In this document: positions 1-9,267 of the stretch, in pieces
Position numbering within the stretch: position 1 is the first letter of the stretch
Layout: each line of letters begins with the position of its first letter
DNA from: Methylosinus sp. LW4
GTDB taxonomy: Bacteria > Pseudomonadota > Alphaproteobacteria > Rhizobiales > Beijerinckiaceae
Length of the DNA stretch: 64,000 nucleotides
Assembly: GCF_000379125.1 (NCBI RefSeq)
Contig: NZ_KB900626.1
Location: 2,862,667-2,926,666 of the forward strand
Reading direction: 5' to 3'
The notes under the pieces: generated by a model
What the model saw: only the letters and a program-made list of their open reading frames with translations
Told to the model about the DNA's origin: nothing
Database searches by the model: none
Translations under genes and position numbers: made by a program

Positions 1-51
1 GGATGACATGATCTCAACATAAGCTATTGAAATTTTTACTGTTTTTTCAAA

Positions 52-80
52 GCTTCCGGTCAGTTTCTCGCGCCGGAAGC
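52..80. repeat. Inverted repeat upstream of the first gene
   Basis: GCTTCCGG at 52-59 is followed 13 bases later by its exact complement CCGGAAGC at 73-80, so an 8-bp stem can form. It lies 20 bases before the start of the PAS-GGDEF-EAL gene. It could be a terminator remnant of an upstream gene or a leader hairpin. No gene is visible in bases 1-100. Confidence 0.35.
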
Positions 81-100
81 CCCCGAATCCGAGCCGAGCC

Positions 101-2584
101 ATGCATGAGACCGCCTCCCGATATGGAGTCGTCACCGAATTTCGCGACGTCGACGCGCTATGCTTCAAATGGCAGGTCGAGGCGCCGGACGGCGGCCTGC
201 CGCCTTATGAGCAGATCGCCCTGGGCAGCCTCGGCCGGCTCGCCGACGATCTGGCGCTGGCGGCGCGCGGCGCGGATGGCGGCTTCGCCTTCTCCTACGG
301 CGGCGGCGCCTTCGAGGCCTGGCTGGGCGCGTCGCTGCGCGGCCTGCGGCTCGATGCGCTGGAGCGCAATTACCGCGACGCCATCGGCGAGGCGCTCGAA
401 GCGGCGGAGGCGAGCGGAACGCCGGCCGCGGCCATCGCGCGCAGCATTCGCGGCGGGCTGGTGCAGACTTGCGAGATCGTCGCCTTCCCAATGTCGAGCC
501 ATTGGGGCGCGACGCTGTTTCTCGTCTTCGCGCGTGAGCGGACCTCCAAGCATGATCTCGTCGACGCCATCTATCGCGCCACCGACGGCGGGCTGACGAC
601 GCTCGCCGCCGTCCACTCCGGCCGCGACATCGTCGATTTCGTCATTGTGAGCCTCAACGCCAGCGCCAGCCGGCTCTTCGGCGGCGCGGAGCGCGATCTG
701 CAATGGCGACGCATCAGCGAGATCGTCCCGGCCTGGATGAGCGACGGGACCTTCGAGCGCTTCGCCGCCATTTTCCGATCGGCGCGGCCCGACACATTCG
801 AGGTCTCGCATCGGTCGGCCGAGGGCGGCGCGCGGCATTTGCGGCTCTCCGCCGCGCCCATGGGCGATCTCGTCGGCGTGACGCTCACCGACGTCACGCC
901 GCTGAAGGCGCGCGAGGCCTCCTTCCGCCTGCTGTTCGAGAGCAATCCCATGCCCATGTGGGTGCATGATCCGCAGAGCCTGCGCATCATGGCCGTCAAT
1001 GACGCGGCGGTCGCCCATTACGGCTACGCCCGCGAGCGCTTCCTTCGCGCCACCTTGCTCGACCTCTATGCGGAGGAGGAATGGCCGGCGGTGCAGATCG
1101 CCCATGAGAGCCCGGCCAATCGCCGTCCCTCGGACCGCATATGGATCAATCGCACAGCGGAGGGACGCGAGATAAAGGTGCAGAATTACGCGCGCGAGAT
1201 CGCCTTCGACGATCGTCCGGCGATATTGCTCGCCATCGTCGACGTCACCGAGCAGCGCGAGCAGGCCGCGCGCATCGCCCATCTCGCGCATCATGATCCG
1301 CTCACCGGCCTCGCCAATCGCGCGCTCTTCCGCGCGCGGCTGACCGAGGAGCTGCAGCGGCTCGACAATGGCGCGGCGAGCCTCTGCGTGCTCTATCTCG
1401 ATCTCGACGGCTTCAAGGATGTGAACGACGCCTTCGGCCATCCGGTCGGCGATCGGCTGCTGATCGCCGTCGCCGAGCGTCTGCGCGAGACTCTGGCGCC
1501 GGGCGATATGGTGGCGCGCGTCGGCGGCGACGAATTCGCCATTGTCCAAGCGGGCGCCGGAGCGAGCGAGGCGGACCGTCTCGCCGAGCGCATCGTGAGC
1601 GCGGCGAGCGTGCCTTATGAGGTGGACGGCCATGTGGTGACGGTGGGCGCCAGCGTCGGCGTCTCGGTCGCGCCCATCGACAGCGGCGACGCCGACACGC
1701 TGCTCAAGAACGCCGACATAGCGCTCTACCGCGCCAAGGCGGACGGGCGCGGGCTGCATCGCTTCTTCGAGCCGGAGATGGCGGCCTCCATTCTCGTGCG
1801 GCGCACGATGGAGGCCGATCTGCGCCATGCTCTCGCCGCCGGCGAGTTCGAAATCTATTATCAGCCGCTCATCGACATTGTGACCAATCGCATCGTCGCC
1901 TCGGAGGCGCTGCTGCGCTGGTTCCACCCGATGCGCGGCTCGATTTCGCCCAATGAGTTCATCCCGCTCGCCGAGGAGACCGGGCTCATCACGCCGATCG
2001 GCGAATGGGTGCTGCGCGAGGCCTGCCGCGAGGCGGCGAGCTGGCCGGAGCCGATCGGCGTCTGCGTCAATCTCTCGCCCGCGCAATTTCGCTCGCGCTC
2101 GCTGGTGCAGTCGGTTCTATCGGCGCTGGCGGCGAGCGGCCTCGCGCCGCAGCGGCTCGAGCTGGAGATCACCGAATCGGTGCTGCTCGCCGAAAACCAC
2201 GCCAATCTCGCCGTGCTGCATCAGCTGCGCGGCCTCGGCGTGTGCATATCGATGGATGATTTCGGCACCGGCTATTCCAGCCTCAGCTATCTGCGCTCCT
2301 TCCCCTTCGACAAGATCAAGATCGACCGCTCCTTCGTGAAGGAGCTGCCGGAGAATCAGGAATGCGGGGCGATCGTGCGCGCAGTGGCCGGGATCGGGCA
2401 GTGCCTCGGCGTCGCCACCGTGGCCGAGGGCGTGGAGACGCATGAGCAATTGGCGCGGCTGCGCGCGGAAGGCTGCACGCAGATGCAGGGCTTTCTGTTC
2501 AGCCGCCCGACGCCTGCGGCGGAGCTGCGTCGCATGCTGGAGGGCGACGGCGAGATCTGGACGAAGGCAATGAGCGCTGCGTGA
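101..2584 (+). CDS. PAS-PAS-GGDEF-EAL cyclic-di-GMP signalling protein
   Basis: A bifunctional-type diguanylate cyclase/phosphodiesterase of 827 residues. The N-terminal 150 residues are not recognised. Two PAS-like segments follow (about 165-270 and 273-390; the second contains FESNPMPMWV), then a GGDEF domain with an intact GGDEF active-site motif at about 475-479. The EAL domain has EAL at about 602-604, DDFGTGYSS near 720 and KIDRSF after it. Both catalytic motifs look intact, so either synthesis or breakdown of cyclic-di-GMP is possible. There is no membrane segment, so it is probably cytosolic. ATG at 101 is the first start that keeps the whole protein, although its ribosome binding site is weak. 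It is monocistronic, with a tRNA gene next on the other strand. The ligand is unknown. Confidence 0.88.
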   Translation: MHETASRYGVVTEFRDVDALCFKWQVEAPDGGLPPYEQIALGSLGRLADDLALAARGADGGFAFSYGGGAFEAWLGASLRGLRLDALERNYRDAIGEALEAAEASGTPAAAIARSIRGGLVQTCEIVAFPMSSHWGATLFLVFARERTSKHDLVDAIYRATDGGLTTLAAVHSGRDIVDFVIVSLNASASRLFGGAERDLQWRRISEIVPAWMSDGTFERFAAIFRSARPDTFEVSHRSAEGGARHLRLSAAPMGDLVGVTLTDVTPLKAREASFRLLFESNPMPMWVHDPQSLRIMAVNDAAVAHYGYARERFLRATLLDLYAEEEWPAVQIAHESPANRRPSDRIWINRTAEGREIKVQNYAREIAFDDRPAILLAIVDVTEQREQAARIAHLAHHDPLTGLANRALFRARLTEELQRLDNGAASLCVLYLDLDGFKDVNDAFGHPVGDRLLIAVAERLRETLAPGDMVARVGGDEFAIVQAGAGASEADRLAERIVSAASVPYEVDGHVVTVGASVGVSVAPIDSGDADTLLKNADIALYRAKADGRGLHRFFEPEMAASILVRRTMEADLRHALAAGEFEIYYQPLIDIVTNRIVASEALLRWFHPMRGSISPNEFIPLAEETGLITPIGEWVLREACREAASWPEPIGVCVNLSPAQFRSRSLVQSVLSALAASGLAPQRLELEITESVLLAENHANLAVLHQLRGLGVCISMDDFGTGYSSLSYLRSFPFDKIKIDRSFVKELPENQECGAIVRAVAGIGQCLGVATVAEGVETHEQLARLRAEGCTQMQGFLFSRPTPAAELRRMLEGDGEIWTKAMSAA

Positions 2585-2610
2585 GCTCTGCGCCGCGGCG
2601 AGAGGGAGAA

Positions 2611-2695
2611 TGGTGGGGGAAGTAGGACTCGAACCTACGAAGGCATAGCCAGCGGATTTACAGTCCGCCCCCTTTGCCGCTCGGGACATTCCCCC
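2611..2695 (-). tRNA. tRNA-Tyr (anticodon GTA)
   Basis: Read on the minus strand, the acceptor arm pairs GGGGGAA (2695-2689) with TTCCCCC, followed by an A discriminator and an encoded CCA (2613-2611). The anticodon loop reads CTGTAAA, with GTA as anticodon. A long variable arm follows, typical of bacterial tRNA-Tyr, and the T arm holds GGTTCGAGTCC. Total length is 85 bases including CCA. Confidence 0.95.
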
Positions 2696-2835
2696 AGCTT
2701 CTCGACGGACCCTAGAGGATAGGTCCCGCGAGCGACGACCCTGTGAAGGGCCGGTGAAGCAGGGCGCATATGGGGAATTTGCGTCCCCGCTGTCAACCCG
2801 AAAATGACCGAAGGCGTCGCCGGCCCGTCGCCGGC

Positions 2836-3657
2836 TCAGGACTGGCTCTGCGACTGGCCCTGGGCGCGGGCGACGCTGACGCGCACTTCCGCCGTCTCGT
2901 CGCCGCCGCCGGAATGGGCGGCGCGAATCGGCGCGGCGCCCAGATGATCCAGCGCCACGGCCACGCGCACATAGCTCTCGTCTGGCGAGGCGCCGCGCGT
3001 CGGGTCGAAGCCCACCCAGCCGAGCCCCGCCACATGCGCCTCCGCCCAAGCGTGGACGGCCGCGCCGGCGTCCGCGCGCAGCGCATAGCCGGAGACATAG
3101 CGCGACGGAATCTCGAGACTGCGCGCGCCGGCGATGAAGACATGCGCCGCATCCTGCGCCGAGCCGCGGCGACGCGCGAAGATGTCGGAAGCCGCGACGG
3201 CTCCGCTGGTCGGCTCCTCCGCCACGACGAAGGCCTCGTGGAGCGCGCCGACCAGCGCATGGAGCTTGGCCAGCGTCTCCTTCTCGCGCGCCGTCGCCGC
3301 CAGCGCGAAATCGCAGATCGCGTGATCCGCCTCGGTCAGCGGCGTCTCGCGCAGATAGAGCTCCGGCGGAAAACGCTCGATCGCGCCGCGCGCGACGCCC
3401 GCGGTGTCGAAGGTCTCGACCGCGCCTTCGACCACGGTGGTCAGCGCCTCGAGCGGCCCCTCGACATAAATGCTGTGCACGACATTGCCGAAGGCGTCCT
3501 CGCAGGCGCGCAGGCGGCAGTCGCGATCGACGTCGATGCGCCAGTCGAGAACATGCTGCCCGTCGTAATTGCGCGGGGTGAGCGCCAGCTTCTGAATCGC
3601 CGCCTTGGCCGGCTCCGCGTAACGATAGATCGTCTCGCGCCTGACTCTTATGTGCAT
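2836..3657 (-). CDS. Transglutaminase-like protein with the catalytic Cys replaced
   Basis: A 273-residue protein of the bacterial transglutaminase-like family: an N-terminal beta domain (about 1-90, starting MHIRVRRETIYRY) and a papain-fold core (about 150-225). The core motif that normally reads G-V-C-Q-D is here G-S-A-Q-D (residues 165-169), so Ala167 sits where the nucleophilic cysteine belongs. The His (H202 in HAW) and Asp (D218 in GFDPT) of the triad remain, as does RYVSGY. It is probably catalytically dead or non-canonical. It is the last gene of a leftward operon behind the alpha-E and ATP-grasp genes, a combination linked by comparative genomics to peptide synthesis or tagging. The start is ATG at 3657, because upstream residues do not match the family. 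Confidence 0.82.
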   Translation of the reverse strand: MHIRVRRETIYRYAEPAKAAIQKLALTPRNYDGQHVLDWRIDVDRDCRLRACEDAFGNVVHSIYVEGPLEALTTVVEGAVETFDTAGVARGAIERFPPELYLRETPLTEADHAICDFALAATAREKETLAKLHALVGALHEAFVVAEEPTSGAVAASDIFARRRGSAQDAAHVFIAGARSLEIPSRYVSGYALRADAGAAVHAWAEAHVAGLGWVGFDPTRGASPDESYVRVAVALDHLGAAPIRAAHSGGGDETAEVRVSVARAQGQSQSQS

Positions 3658-3705
3658 CTTACACCGCAAAGGGAGCCGGAAACGCCGGCTCCGCCACATC
3701 TCATT

Positions 3706-4647
3706 CTAGAAAAGATACTGCTCCGACACCAGAGCCCCCAGCCGATGATTATCGGCGATGAAGCTCTGAATGAAATCATGCAGGCCGTTGTGAAACACAT
3801 TCTCTATGGTCGCATGCTCGAGCTGGCCGAAGACGGTGCGGGCGTGGCGCTGCGCCGGGCCTTGCTTGCCGTGCGATTTGCCGAGGCGATCGAGATTCTG
3901 CACCACGCTCTCATAGCAGGCGATGAGCGAGCGCGGCATCTCCGGCCGCAGGATCAGGAGATCGGCGACGAGCCAGGGCTTCAGACTGTCGCGATAGACC
4001 CAATGATAGGCGGTGTGCGCGGAGACGGCGCGCAATATCGCCGTCCATTGGAAATAGTCGAGCGAGCCGCCGACCGCCTCCGTCTCCGGCAGCAGCACGT
4101 GATATTTCACATCGAGCAGACGCGCGGTGTTGTCGGCGCGCTCGAGATAGAGGCCGACGCGCGAGAACCAATAGGCGTCGTTGCGCAGCATGGTCCGATG
4201 CGCGCCGCCATCGTAAGCGGCGGAGACCTGCTTCACGAAATCGAGAAAGCGCGTCACCTCCTCGGCGGAGCGGCTCGCCTGCTCGAAGGCCTTGAGCTCG
4301 AGGAAGGCGCCATTGATCGCCTCCCACATCTCGACAGTGAGCGCGGTGCGCACGGCGCGGGCGTTGACGCGGGCGAGCTCGATGCAATTGCGGATCGAGC
4401 TCGGATTATCCGGCGAGAAAGCCAGAAATTGCGTGACATTGGCCTCGTCGACCGTCAGCCCCGCCGCGTGAAAGGCGGGCGCGGCGCCGGAGGAGAGCAG
4501 CGCGCTCTCCCATTCCGTCTCCACGCCGCCATAGGCGCGGGGAAGCGTGGCGAGGCGCCGGGACGCCTGCAGTATGCGCGCGAGGAAATCCGCGCGTTCC
4601 ATGTATCGGGCCAGCCAGAAGAGGTTGTCGGCGGTGCGTGAGAGCAT
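3706..4647 (-). CDS. Alpha-E domain protein (DUF403)
   Basis: A 313-residue, all-helical protein of the alpha-E (DUF403) family, recognised by its start MLSRTADNLFWLARYMERAD, the central RNDAYWFSRVGLYLERADNT and a helix-rich C-terminus. No enzymatic activity has been established for the family. It is almost always encoded with a circularly permuted ATP-grasp protein and a transglutaminase-like protein, as here: 42 bases separate it from the ATP-grasp gene upstream and 48 from the transglutaminase-like gene downstream. It presumably acts as a partner in the same, still uncharacterised, peptide-modifying pathway. Confidence 0.9.
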   Translation of the reverse strand: MLSRTADNLFWLARYMERADFLARILQASRRLATLPRAYGGVETEWESALLSSGAAPAFHAAGLTVDEANVTQFLAFSPDNPSSIRNCIELARVNARAVRTALTVEMWEAINGAFLELKAFEQASRSAEEVTRFLDFVKQVSAAYDGGAHRTMLRNDAYWFSRVGLYLERADNTARLLDVKYHVLLPETEAVGGSLDYFQWTAILRAVSAHTAYHWVYRDSLKPWLVADLLILRPEMPRSLIACYESVVQNLDRLGKSHGKQGPAQRHARTVFGQLEHATIENVFHNGLHDFIQSFIADNHRLGALVSEQYLF

Positions 4648-4689
4648 GAGATCCCGTCGTTTCGGCGCGCTGTTCTTACTGTGAATTCG

Positions 4690-6135
4690 TCATGCGCGCG
4701 CGAGCGGCGCATCGTCGATGATCCATGTGTCCTTGGTTCCGCCGCCTTGGCTGGAGTTCACGACGAGAGAATTCTCCGTCATGGCGACGCGCGTCAAGCC
4801 GCCCGGCACCACGCTCGCGCCATTCGGACCATAGAGCACGAAGGGTCTGAGATCGACATGGCGGGGCGCGACGCCGCTCGCCACCGACACCGGGCAGGTG
4901 GAGAGGGCGAGCGTCGGCTGGGCGATGAAATTGGTGGGATTGTCGGCGAGCTTGGCCGCGAATTCCGCGATCTGCGCCTTGGTGGCGTGCGGGCCGACCA
5001 GCATGCCATAGCCGCCGGAGCCATTGACCTCCTTCACCACCAGCTCGCCCAAATGGTCGAGCACATAAGCAAGCGCCTCCTTCTCGCGGCAGCGCCAGGT
5101 GGGGACATTCTTCAGCAGCGGCTCCTCGCCCAGATAGAAGCGGATCACCTCCGGCATATAGGTGTAGATGGCCTTGTCATCGGCCACGCCCGTGCCGACT
5201 GCATTGGCGAGCGTCACATTGCCTGCATGATAGGCGCCCATCAGACCGGCAACGCCCAGAGCTGAATCGGGGCGGAAGGCCAGCGGGTCGAGGAAGTCGT
5301 CGTCCAGGCGCCGGTAGATCACATCGACGCGGCGCGGCCCCTCGGTCGTGCGCATAAAGACGACATCGTCCTTGACGAAGAGATCGCGTCCTTCGACCAG
5401 CTCTATGCCGAGCTTGTCGGCCAGGAAGGAATGCTCGTAGAAGGCCGAATTATATTGGCCGGGCGTCAGCAGCACGCTCACCGGATCGGCGCCCGCCCCG
5501 CGCGGCGCGGCGGAGCGCAGAGTGGCGAGCAATTGATCGGGATAATTCTCGATCGGCGCGACGCGATGCAGCCCGAAGAGATCGGGCAGCAGGCGCATCA
5601 TCACCTCGCGATTTTCCAGCATGTAGGAGACGCCGGAAGGCGTGCGGGCGTTGTCCTCCAGCACATAGAAGCCGTCGTCGTCGGTGCGGATGATGTCTAT
5701 GCCGGCGATATGCACGAAGATGTCGTGCGGCACGCGGCGTCCCGCCATCTCCGGCCGAAAGGCGGGATTGCGATAGACGAGCTCGGACGGCACCACGCCC
5801 GCTTTCAAAATCTCGCCCGGGCCATAGAGATCGGCGAGAAACAGATTCAGCGCCTTCACGCGTTGAATCAGGCCCTTCTCGAGCTGCGCCCATTCGGCGC
5901 GGGCGATGATGCGCGGCAGAATGTCGAAGGGAATGAGCCGCTCGGTCGCCTCCTGCGAGCCATAGACCGCGAAGGTGATGCCGATGCGCCGGAACAGAAG
6001 CTCCGCCTGCGCCCGGCGGGAGGCGAGAAACTCGGGCTCCACTGAGGTGAGCCATTTGGCGAGCTTTTCATAAGGAACGCGGGTCACGCCGTCGACGCCG
6101 TCCATCTCATCGAATTTCGCCACCTTCGAAAGCAC
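4690..6135 (-). CDS. Circularly permuted ATP-grasp protein
   Basis: A 481-residue member of the circularly permuted ATP-grasp type 2 family (older names DUF404/DUF407). Visible family blocks are FRRIGITFAVYG near residue 50, GFYVLEDNARTPSGVSYM near 160, LLTPGQYNSAFYEH near 225, VVKEVNGSGGYGM near 370 and VNSSQGGGTKDTW near the end. ATP-grasp enzymes join a carboxylate to an amine using ATP; the substrate here is not known. It is the first gene of the leftward three-gene operon. The start is GTG at 6135, with GAGGGAGAG just upstream and the family sequence AKFDEMD directly after it. Confidence 0.9.
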   Translation of the reverse strand: MLSKVAKFDEMDGVDGVTRVPYEKLAKWLTSVEPEFLASRRAQAELLFRRIGITFAVYGSQEATERLIPFDILPRIIARAEWAQLEKGLIQRVKALNLFLADLYGPGEILKAGVVPSELVYRNPAFRPEMAGRRVPHDIFVHIAGIDIIRTDDDGFYVLEDNARTPSGVSYMLENREVMMRLLPDLFGLHRVAPIENYPDQLLATLRSAAPRGAGADPVSVLLTPGQYNSAFYEHSFLADKLGIELVEGRDLFVKDDVVFMRTTEGPRRVDVIYRRLDDDFLDPLAFRPDSALGVAGLMGAYHAGNVTLANAVGTGVADDKAIYTYMPEVIRFYLGEEPLLKNVPTWRCREKEALAYVLDHLGELVVKEVNGSGGYGMLVGPHATKAQIAEFAAKLADNPTNFIAQPTLALSTCPVSVASGVAPRHVDLRPFVLYGPNGASVVPGGLTRVAMTENSLVVNSSQGGGTKDTWIIDDAPLARA

Positions 6136-6533
6136 GTTCTCGCTCTCCCTCGAGGTTTCGGCGCGCCGGACGATGCGCCTTTGCGGCAGAGCATGGCAAG
6201 AAGCGAGCCAGACGGCTCGAGCGTCGCCGAAACCCTTTTCGACCTGCTCCGTCTTCTAATCCGTTTGTCGTTGACAAGCCATGCGGCGCGCCGCAAAACC
6301 AAGAGCGTCGGCGCGATTTTCGAGTCGCTCGGCGATCCACACTTGCGAAGGACTCATGGGCAGTAGCCTCGGCGACAGCCGCCTCGGCGCAACCGCAGCA
6401 GCCTCGTCTGCGCGCGTCGCGCCTCACACAGAAGCCCGCGGCCGAAAGGACCGCGTGAGAGGCGTCGCCAGAGCCTAGCGCTCCCCCGCCGCTCACGCCT
6501 TCGGCCGCCACAAAGGCCAGAAGGACGAGAGCG
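6136..6533. other. 398-base gap without a convincing gene
   Basis: It lies between the divergent ATP-grasp operon and a small hypothetical gene, so it should hold promoters for both. A small inverted repeat TTGTC-gtt-GACAA lies at 6265-6277. Short open frames on both strands have no family-like composition and no good ribosome binding site. I assign no gene. Confidence 0.4.
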
Positions 6534-6857
6534 ATGAAGATGTTTTCCCGCCCCTATGCGACCCTCCGCCTGCGCTCGGCGCAGAGCGGCGTCACGCCTA
6601 TCGCCGCGCCGGCGGAGCTGCGCGATCTGCATCTCGCCGGACGCCGCACGCGGCCGCGCGCCGCATGGGCGATCGACGCCGCGACGCGCCGGCCCGTCTG
6701 CCTCTGGGACAAGGAGACCGACACGCCCGGCCGCGCCGAGGACGAGGATGCGCAGAGTCGCCAGCGCGGCTTTCCGCATCGCCGGGCGCGCTTCTTCCGA
6801 TGGAGCCGCGAAAGCCCATCCGCATATCTCGCATCGCGCGCGATCGGATTGCGATAG
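6534..6857 (+). CDS. Small hypothetical protein
   Basis: A possible 107-residue basic protein starting at ATG 6534 behind AAGGACGAGAG, an acceptable ribosome binding site. Its middle contains RAAWAIDAATRRPVCLW, which resembles the W-x-x-D-x-x-T-x-R-x-x-C-x-W pattern of small uncharacterised alphaproteobacterial proteins. There is no signal peptide or membrane segment. The C-terminal half is rich in arginine and low in complexity, which is common in spurious GC-rich frames, so it may not be real. It precedes the porin gene by 133 bases on the same strand. Confidence 0.4.
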   Translation: MKMFSRPYATLRLRSAQSGVTPIAAPAELRDLHLAGRRTRPRAAWAIDAATRRPVCLWDKETDTPGRAEDEDAQSRQRGFPHRRARFFRWSRESPSAYLASRAIGLR

Positions 6858-6990
6858 AAGGCGCTTCCATCGTCATCAAAGCTTCATGACGCTGAACTGT
6901 AAAGGCTCCGCTCGTACGTTTTTCTCTTTCGCGCGTGCGACATGAAACTCTGCCAATATGCGAATCGCATAGAGAACGAACGACGAGCCG

Positions 6991-9225
6991 ATGCATTTCC
7001 GAATTCTCGCCGCTCTGGCGACGCTGACTCTCGCGCTCCAATGCGCGAGCCCGTCGACCGCCGCCGACAAGCCGTCCGATACGTCCGCCCCGCCCGCCTT
7101 CACATGGGCCGGACTGCATGTCGGAGTGAACGCCGGCGGCGGCCTGCCCATTGCGAGCGGCGGAACGCTGGAGGCCGGCAGCGGCTTCACGAGCCGGGCC
7201 TTCGACCTCGCGGCGCCGAATCGCGATCGCGCCGGAGCGAGCTTCGGCGCGCAGATCGGCTATGACTGGCAGCACGGGCCTTGGGTCTATGGCCTAGAGA
7301 CCGATTTGAATTTTCTCGGCCTGCGCCGCGCTTCCACCGGAATTTTTCCGGCGCCCGCCGCCTATCGCCCTCTCGGAATCACGGCCTATGGGCTGACCTC
7401 GGACGAGAATGGCGATTACTTCGCCAGCATTCGCGCGCGCCTCGGCTACGCCTTCGACCGCACGCTGCTCTACGCCACTGGGGGAATCGCCGCCGGCGGC
7501 TGGCGCGGCGCGTCCAATCTCGTCTTCTATGGGGCGGGGCCGCTCGGCCTGTTCTTCGCGCCGCTCTCCAAATCCTCGCGCATGAAATATGCGATCGGCG
7601 GCGGGATCGAGCAGACGCTCGACGACCATTTCTCGGCGCGGCTCGAATATCTCTTCGTCAATCAGCAATTGCAGAACCGCGTCTACGACAATAATTCCTC
7701 CTTCCAATTCGCCGCGCGCCAACGCAGCGAGGCGCATGTGATGCGTCTCGGCCTGAACTACCGCTTCGATCCGCAGGAGGAAGCGCGCGCAGACGTCAAG
7801 AGCGACGACGAGAAGACGTCCGACGCGGCCAAGAGCGAGGACGCCGCCGGCGACGACAAGGCGAAGAAGCGCGGCGAGAAAGGCAAGCGCGGAAAAAAGG
7901 CGAAGGACGAGAAAAAGAAAGACGAGAAGGACGACAAGAAGAACGAGGAGATCTACAGCTTCCACGGTCAGACGACCGCGGTCGTGCAGGGCTATCCCAA
8001 ATTTCCGGCGCTCTATTCCGGCTCGCACAGCTTTCCGCCCAAAGGCCTCGCCGACGCCGGCTCGACGAGCAATCTGTTCTTCGGCATGCGCGTTTGGGAC
8101 GGCGGCGCCGTCTATCTCAATCCCGAGGTCGACATGGGCTATGGCCTCGCCAATTCCGTCGGCGCCGCCTCTTATGTGAACGGCGCCGTCGCAAAAGTCG
8201 GACGCGCCGCGCCCTATATGCGCTTCCAACGCTATTTCCTGCGCCAGATCATCGGGCTCAATGGCGGCGAGAAGGTCGAGGACCCCGAGACCGGCTCCTA
8301 TAACGAGGTGCTGGAATCGACGCAGAATCAGCTGTCGGGCAAGGTGGACAAGGATCGTGTGATCCTCACCATCGGCAAGTTCAGCGTGCCGGATATTTTC
8401 GACGACAACAAATACGCCCATGATCCAACGACGGGCTTCTTGAACTTCGGCGTCAACACGCTCGCCGCCTTCGACTACGCCGCCGATTCCTGGGGCTACA
8501 CCTATGGCGCGGCGTTGGAGTGGAAGCAGGATTGGTGGACGGCGCGCGGCGGCCTGTTCCAGCTCTCCGAGATTCCCAACGGCCCCTATATCGAGCCGCA
8601 GATCGGCCGCCAGTTCATGGGCGTCGCCGAATTCGAGGCGCGCTACGATCTCCTCGAGCAGCCGGGCGTGATCAAATTTCTGGCCTTCGCCGACAATGGC
8701 AATCTCGCCAAGGTGCAGGACGCCATCGACTTCGCCTATCTCACCGGCAATTTTCCGCCGGACGTCAACAATCCATGGATTCGCAAGCGCCATGTGAAGG
8801 TCGGCGGCGGACTCAATGTGCAGCAGCAGCTCTCCAAGGAGGTCGGCGTCTTCCTGCGCGCCAGCATGTCCGACGGACGTTTCGAGACCGTGGACTACAC
8901 CGACATCGACCGCTCGCTCTCGGTCGGCTTCACCGCCGCCGGCGCGCTGTGGGACCGCGACAAGGACGAAATCGGCGGCGCCATGGTGTTCTCCGGCCTC
9001 GCCGGCCCGCGCGTGAGCTATTTCGGCCTCGGCGGAACCAGCGTCTATATCGGCGACGGCAGGCTCTCCTACGCCGGCGAGAAAGTGCTGGAGACCTATT
9101 ACAAATACAACGTCCGCGACGGAGTCGAGCTGACGCTCGACTATCAGCTCATCGGCAATCCCGCGCATAATTCCGCGCGGGGGCCGGTCAATATCTTCGG
9201 CCTGCGGCTGCACGCGCAATTTTGA
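6991..9225 (+). CDS. Double-barrel outer-membrane protein: Omp25-like domain fused to OprB-like porin
   Basis: A 744-residue secreted protein in three parts. A signal peptide (about 1-25) leads into an Omp25/Omp31-type eight-stranded barrel (about 30-255) with FTWAGLHVGVNAGGG, IRARLGYAF, LLYATGGIA and ARLEYLFV. A Lys/Asp/Glu-rich linker (about 262-320) with stretches such as KKAKDEKKKDEKDDKK follows. A C-terminal carbohydrate-porin (OprB-type) barrel (about 325-744) contains LTIGKFSVPDIFDDN and ends in LHAQF with a terminal Phe, as outer-membrane barrels do. The first barrel probably anchors or spaces the second; substrate is unknown. It lies 42 bases before hupU on the same strand, but nothing ties it to hydrogen metabolism. 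Confidence 0.82.
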   Translation: MHFRILAALATLTLALQCASPSTAADKPSDTSAPPAFTWAGLHVGVNAGGGLPIASGGTLEAGSGFTSRAFDLAAPNRDRAGASFGAQIGYDWQHGPWVYGLETDLNFLGLRRASTGIFPAPAAYRPLGITAYGLTSDENGDYFASIRARLGYAFDRTLLYATGGIAAGGWRGASNLVFYGAGPLGLFFAPLSKSSRMKYAIGGGIEQTLDDHFSARLEYLFVNQQLQNRVYDNNSSFQFAARQRSEAHVMRLGLNYRFDPQEEARADVKSDDEKTSDAAKSEDAAGDDKAKKRGEKGKRGKKAKDEKKKDEKDDKKNEEIYSFHGQTTAVVQGYPKFPALYSGSHSFPPKGLADAGSTSNLFFGMRVWDGGAVYLNPEVDMGYGLANSVGAASYVNGAVAKVGRAAPYMRFQRYFLRQIIGLNGGEKVEDPETGSYNEVLESTQNQLSGKVDKDRVILTIGKFSVPDIFDDNKYAHDPTTGFLNFGVNTLAAFDYAADSWGYTYGAALEWKQDWWTARGGLFQLSEIPNGPYIEPQIGRQFMGVAEFEARYDLLEQPGVIKFLAFADNGNLAKVQDAIDFAYLTGNFPPDVNNPWIRKRHVKVGGGLNVQQQLSKEVGVFLRASMSDGRFETVDYTDIDRSLSVGFTAAGALWDRDKDEIGGAMVFSGLAGPRVSYFGLGGTSVYIGDGRLSYAGEKVLETYYKYNVRDGVELTLDYQLIGNPAHNSARGPVNIFGLRLHAQF

Positions 9226-9267
9226 CGATTTGGGCGTCTCGGCCGATTGTTCTACAATTGGCTGGTG

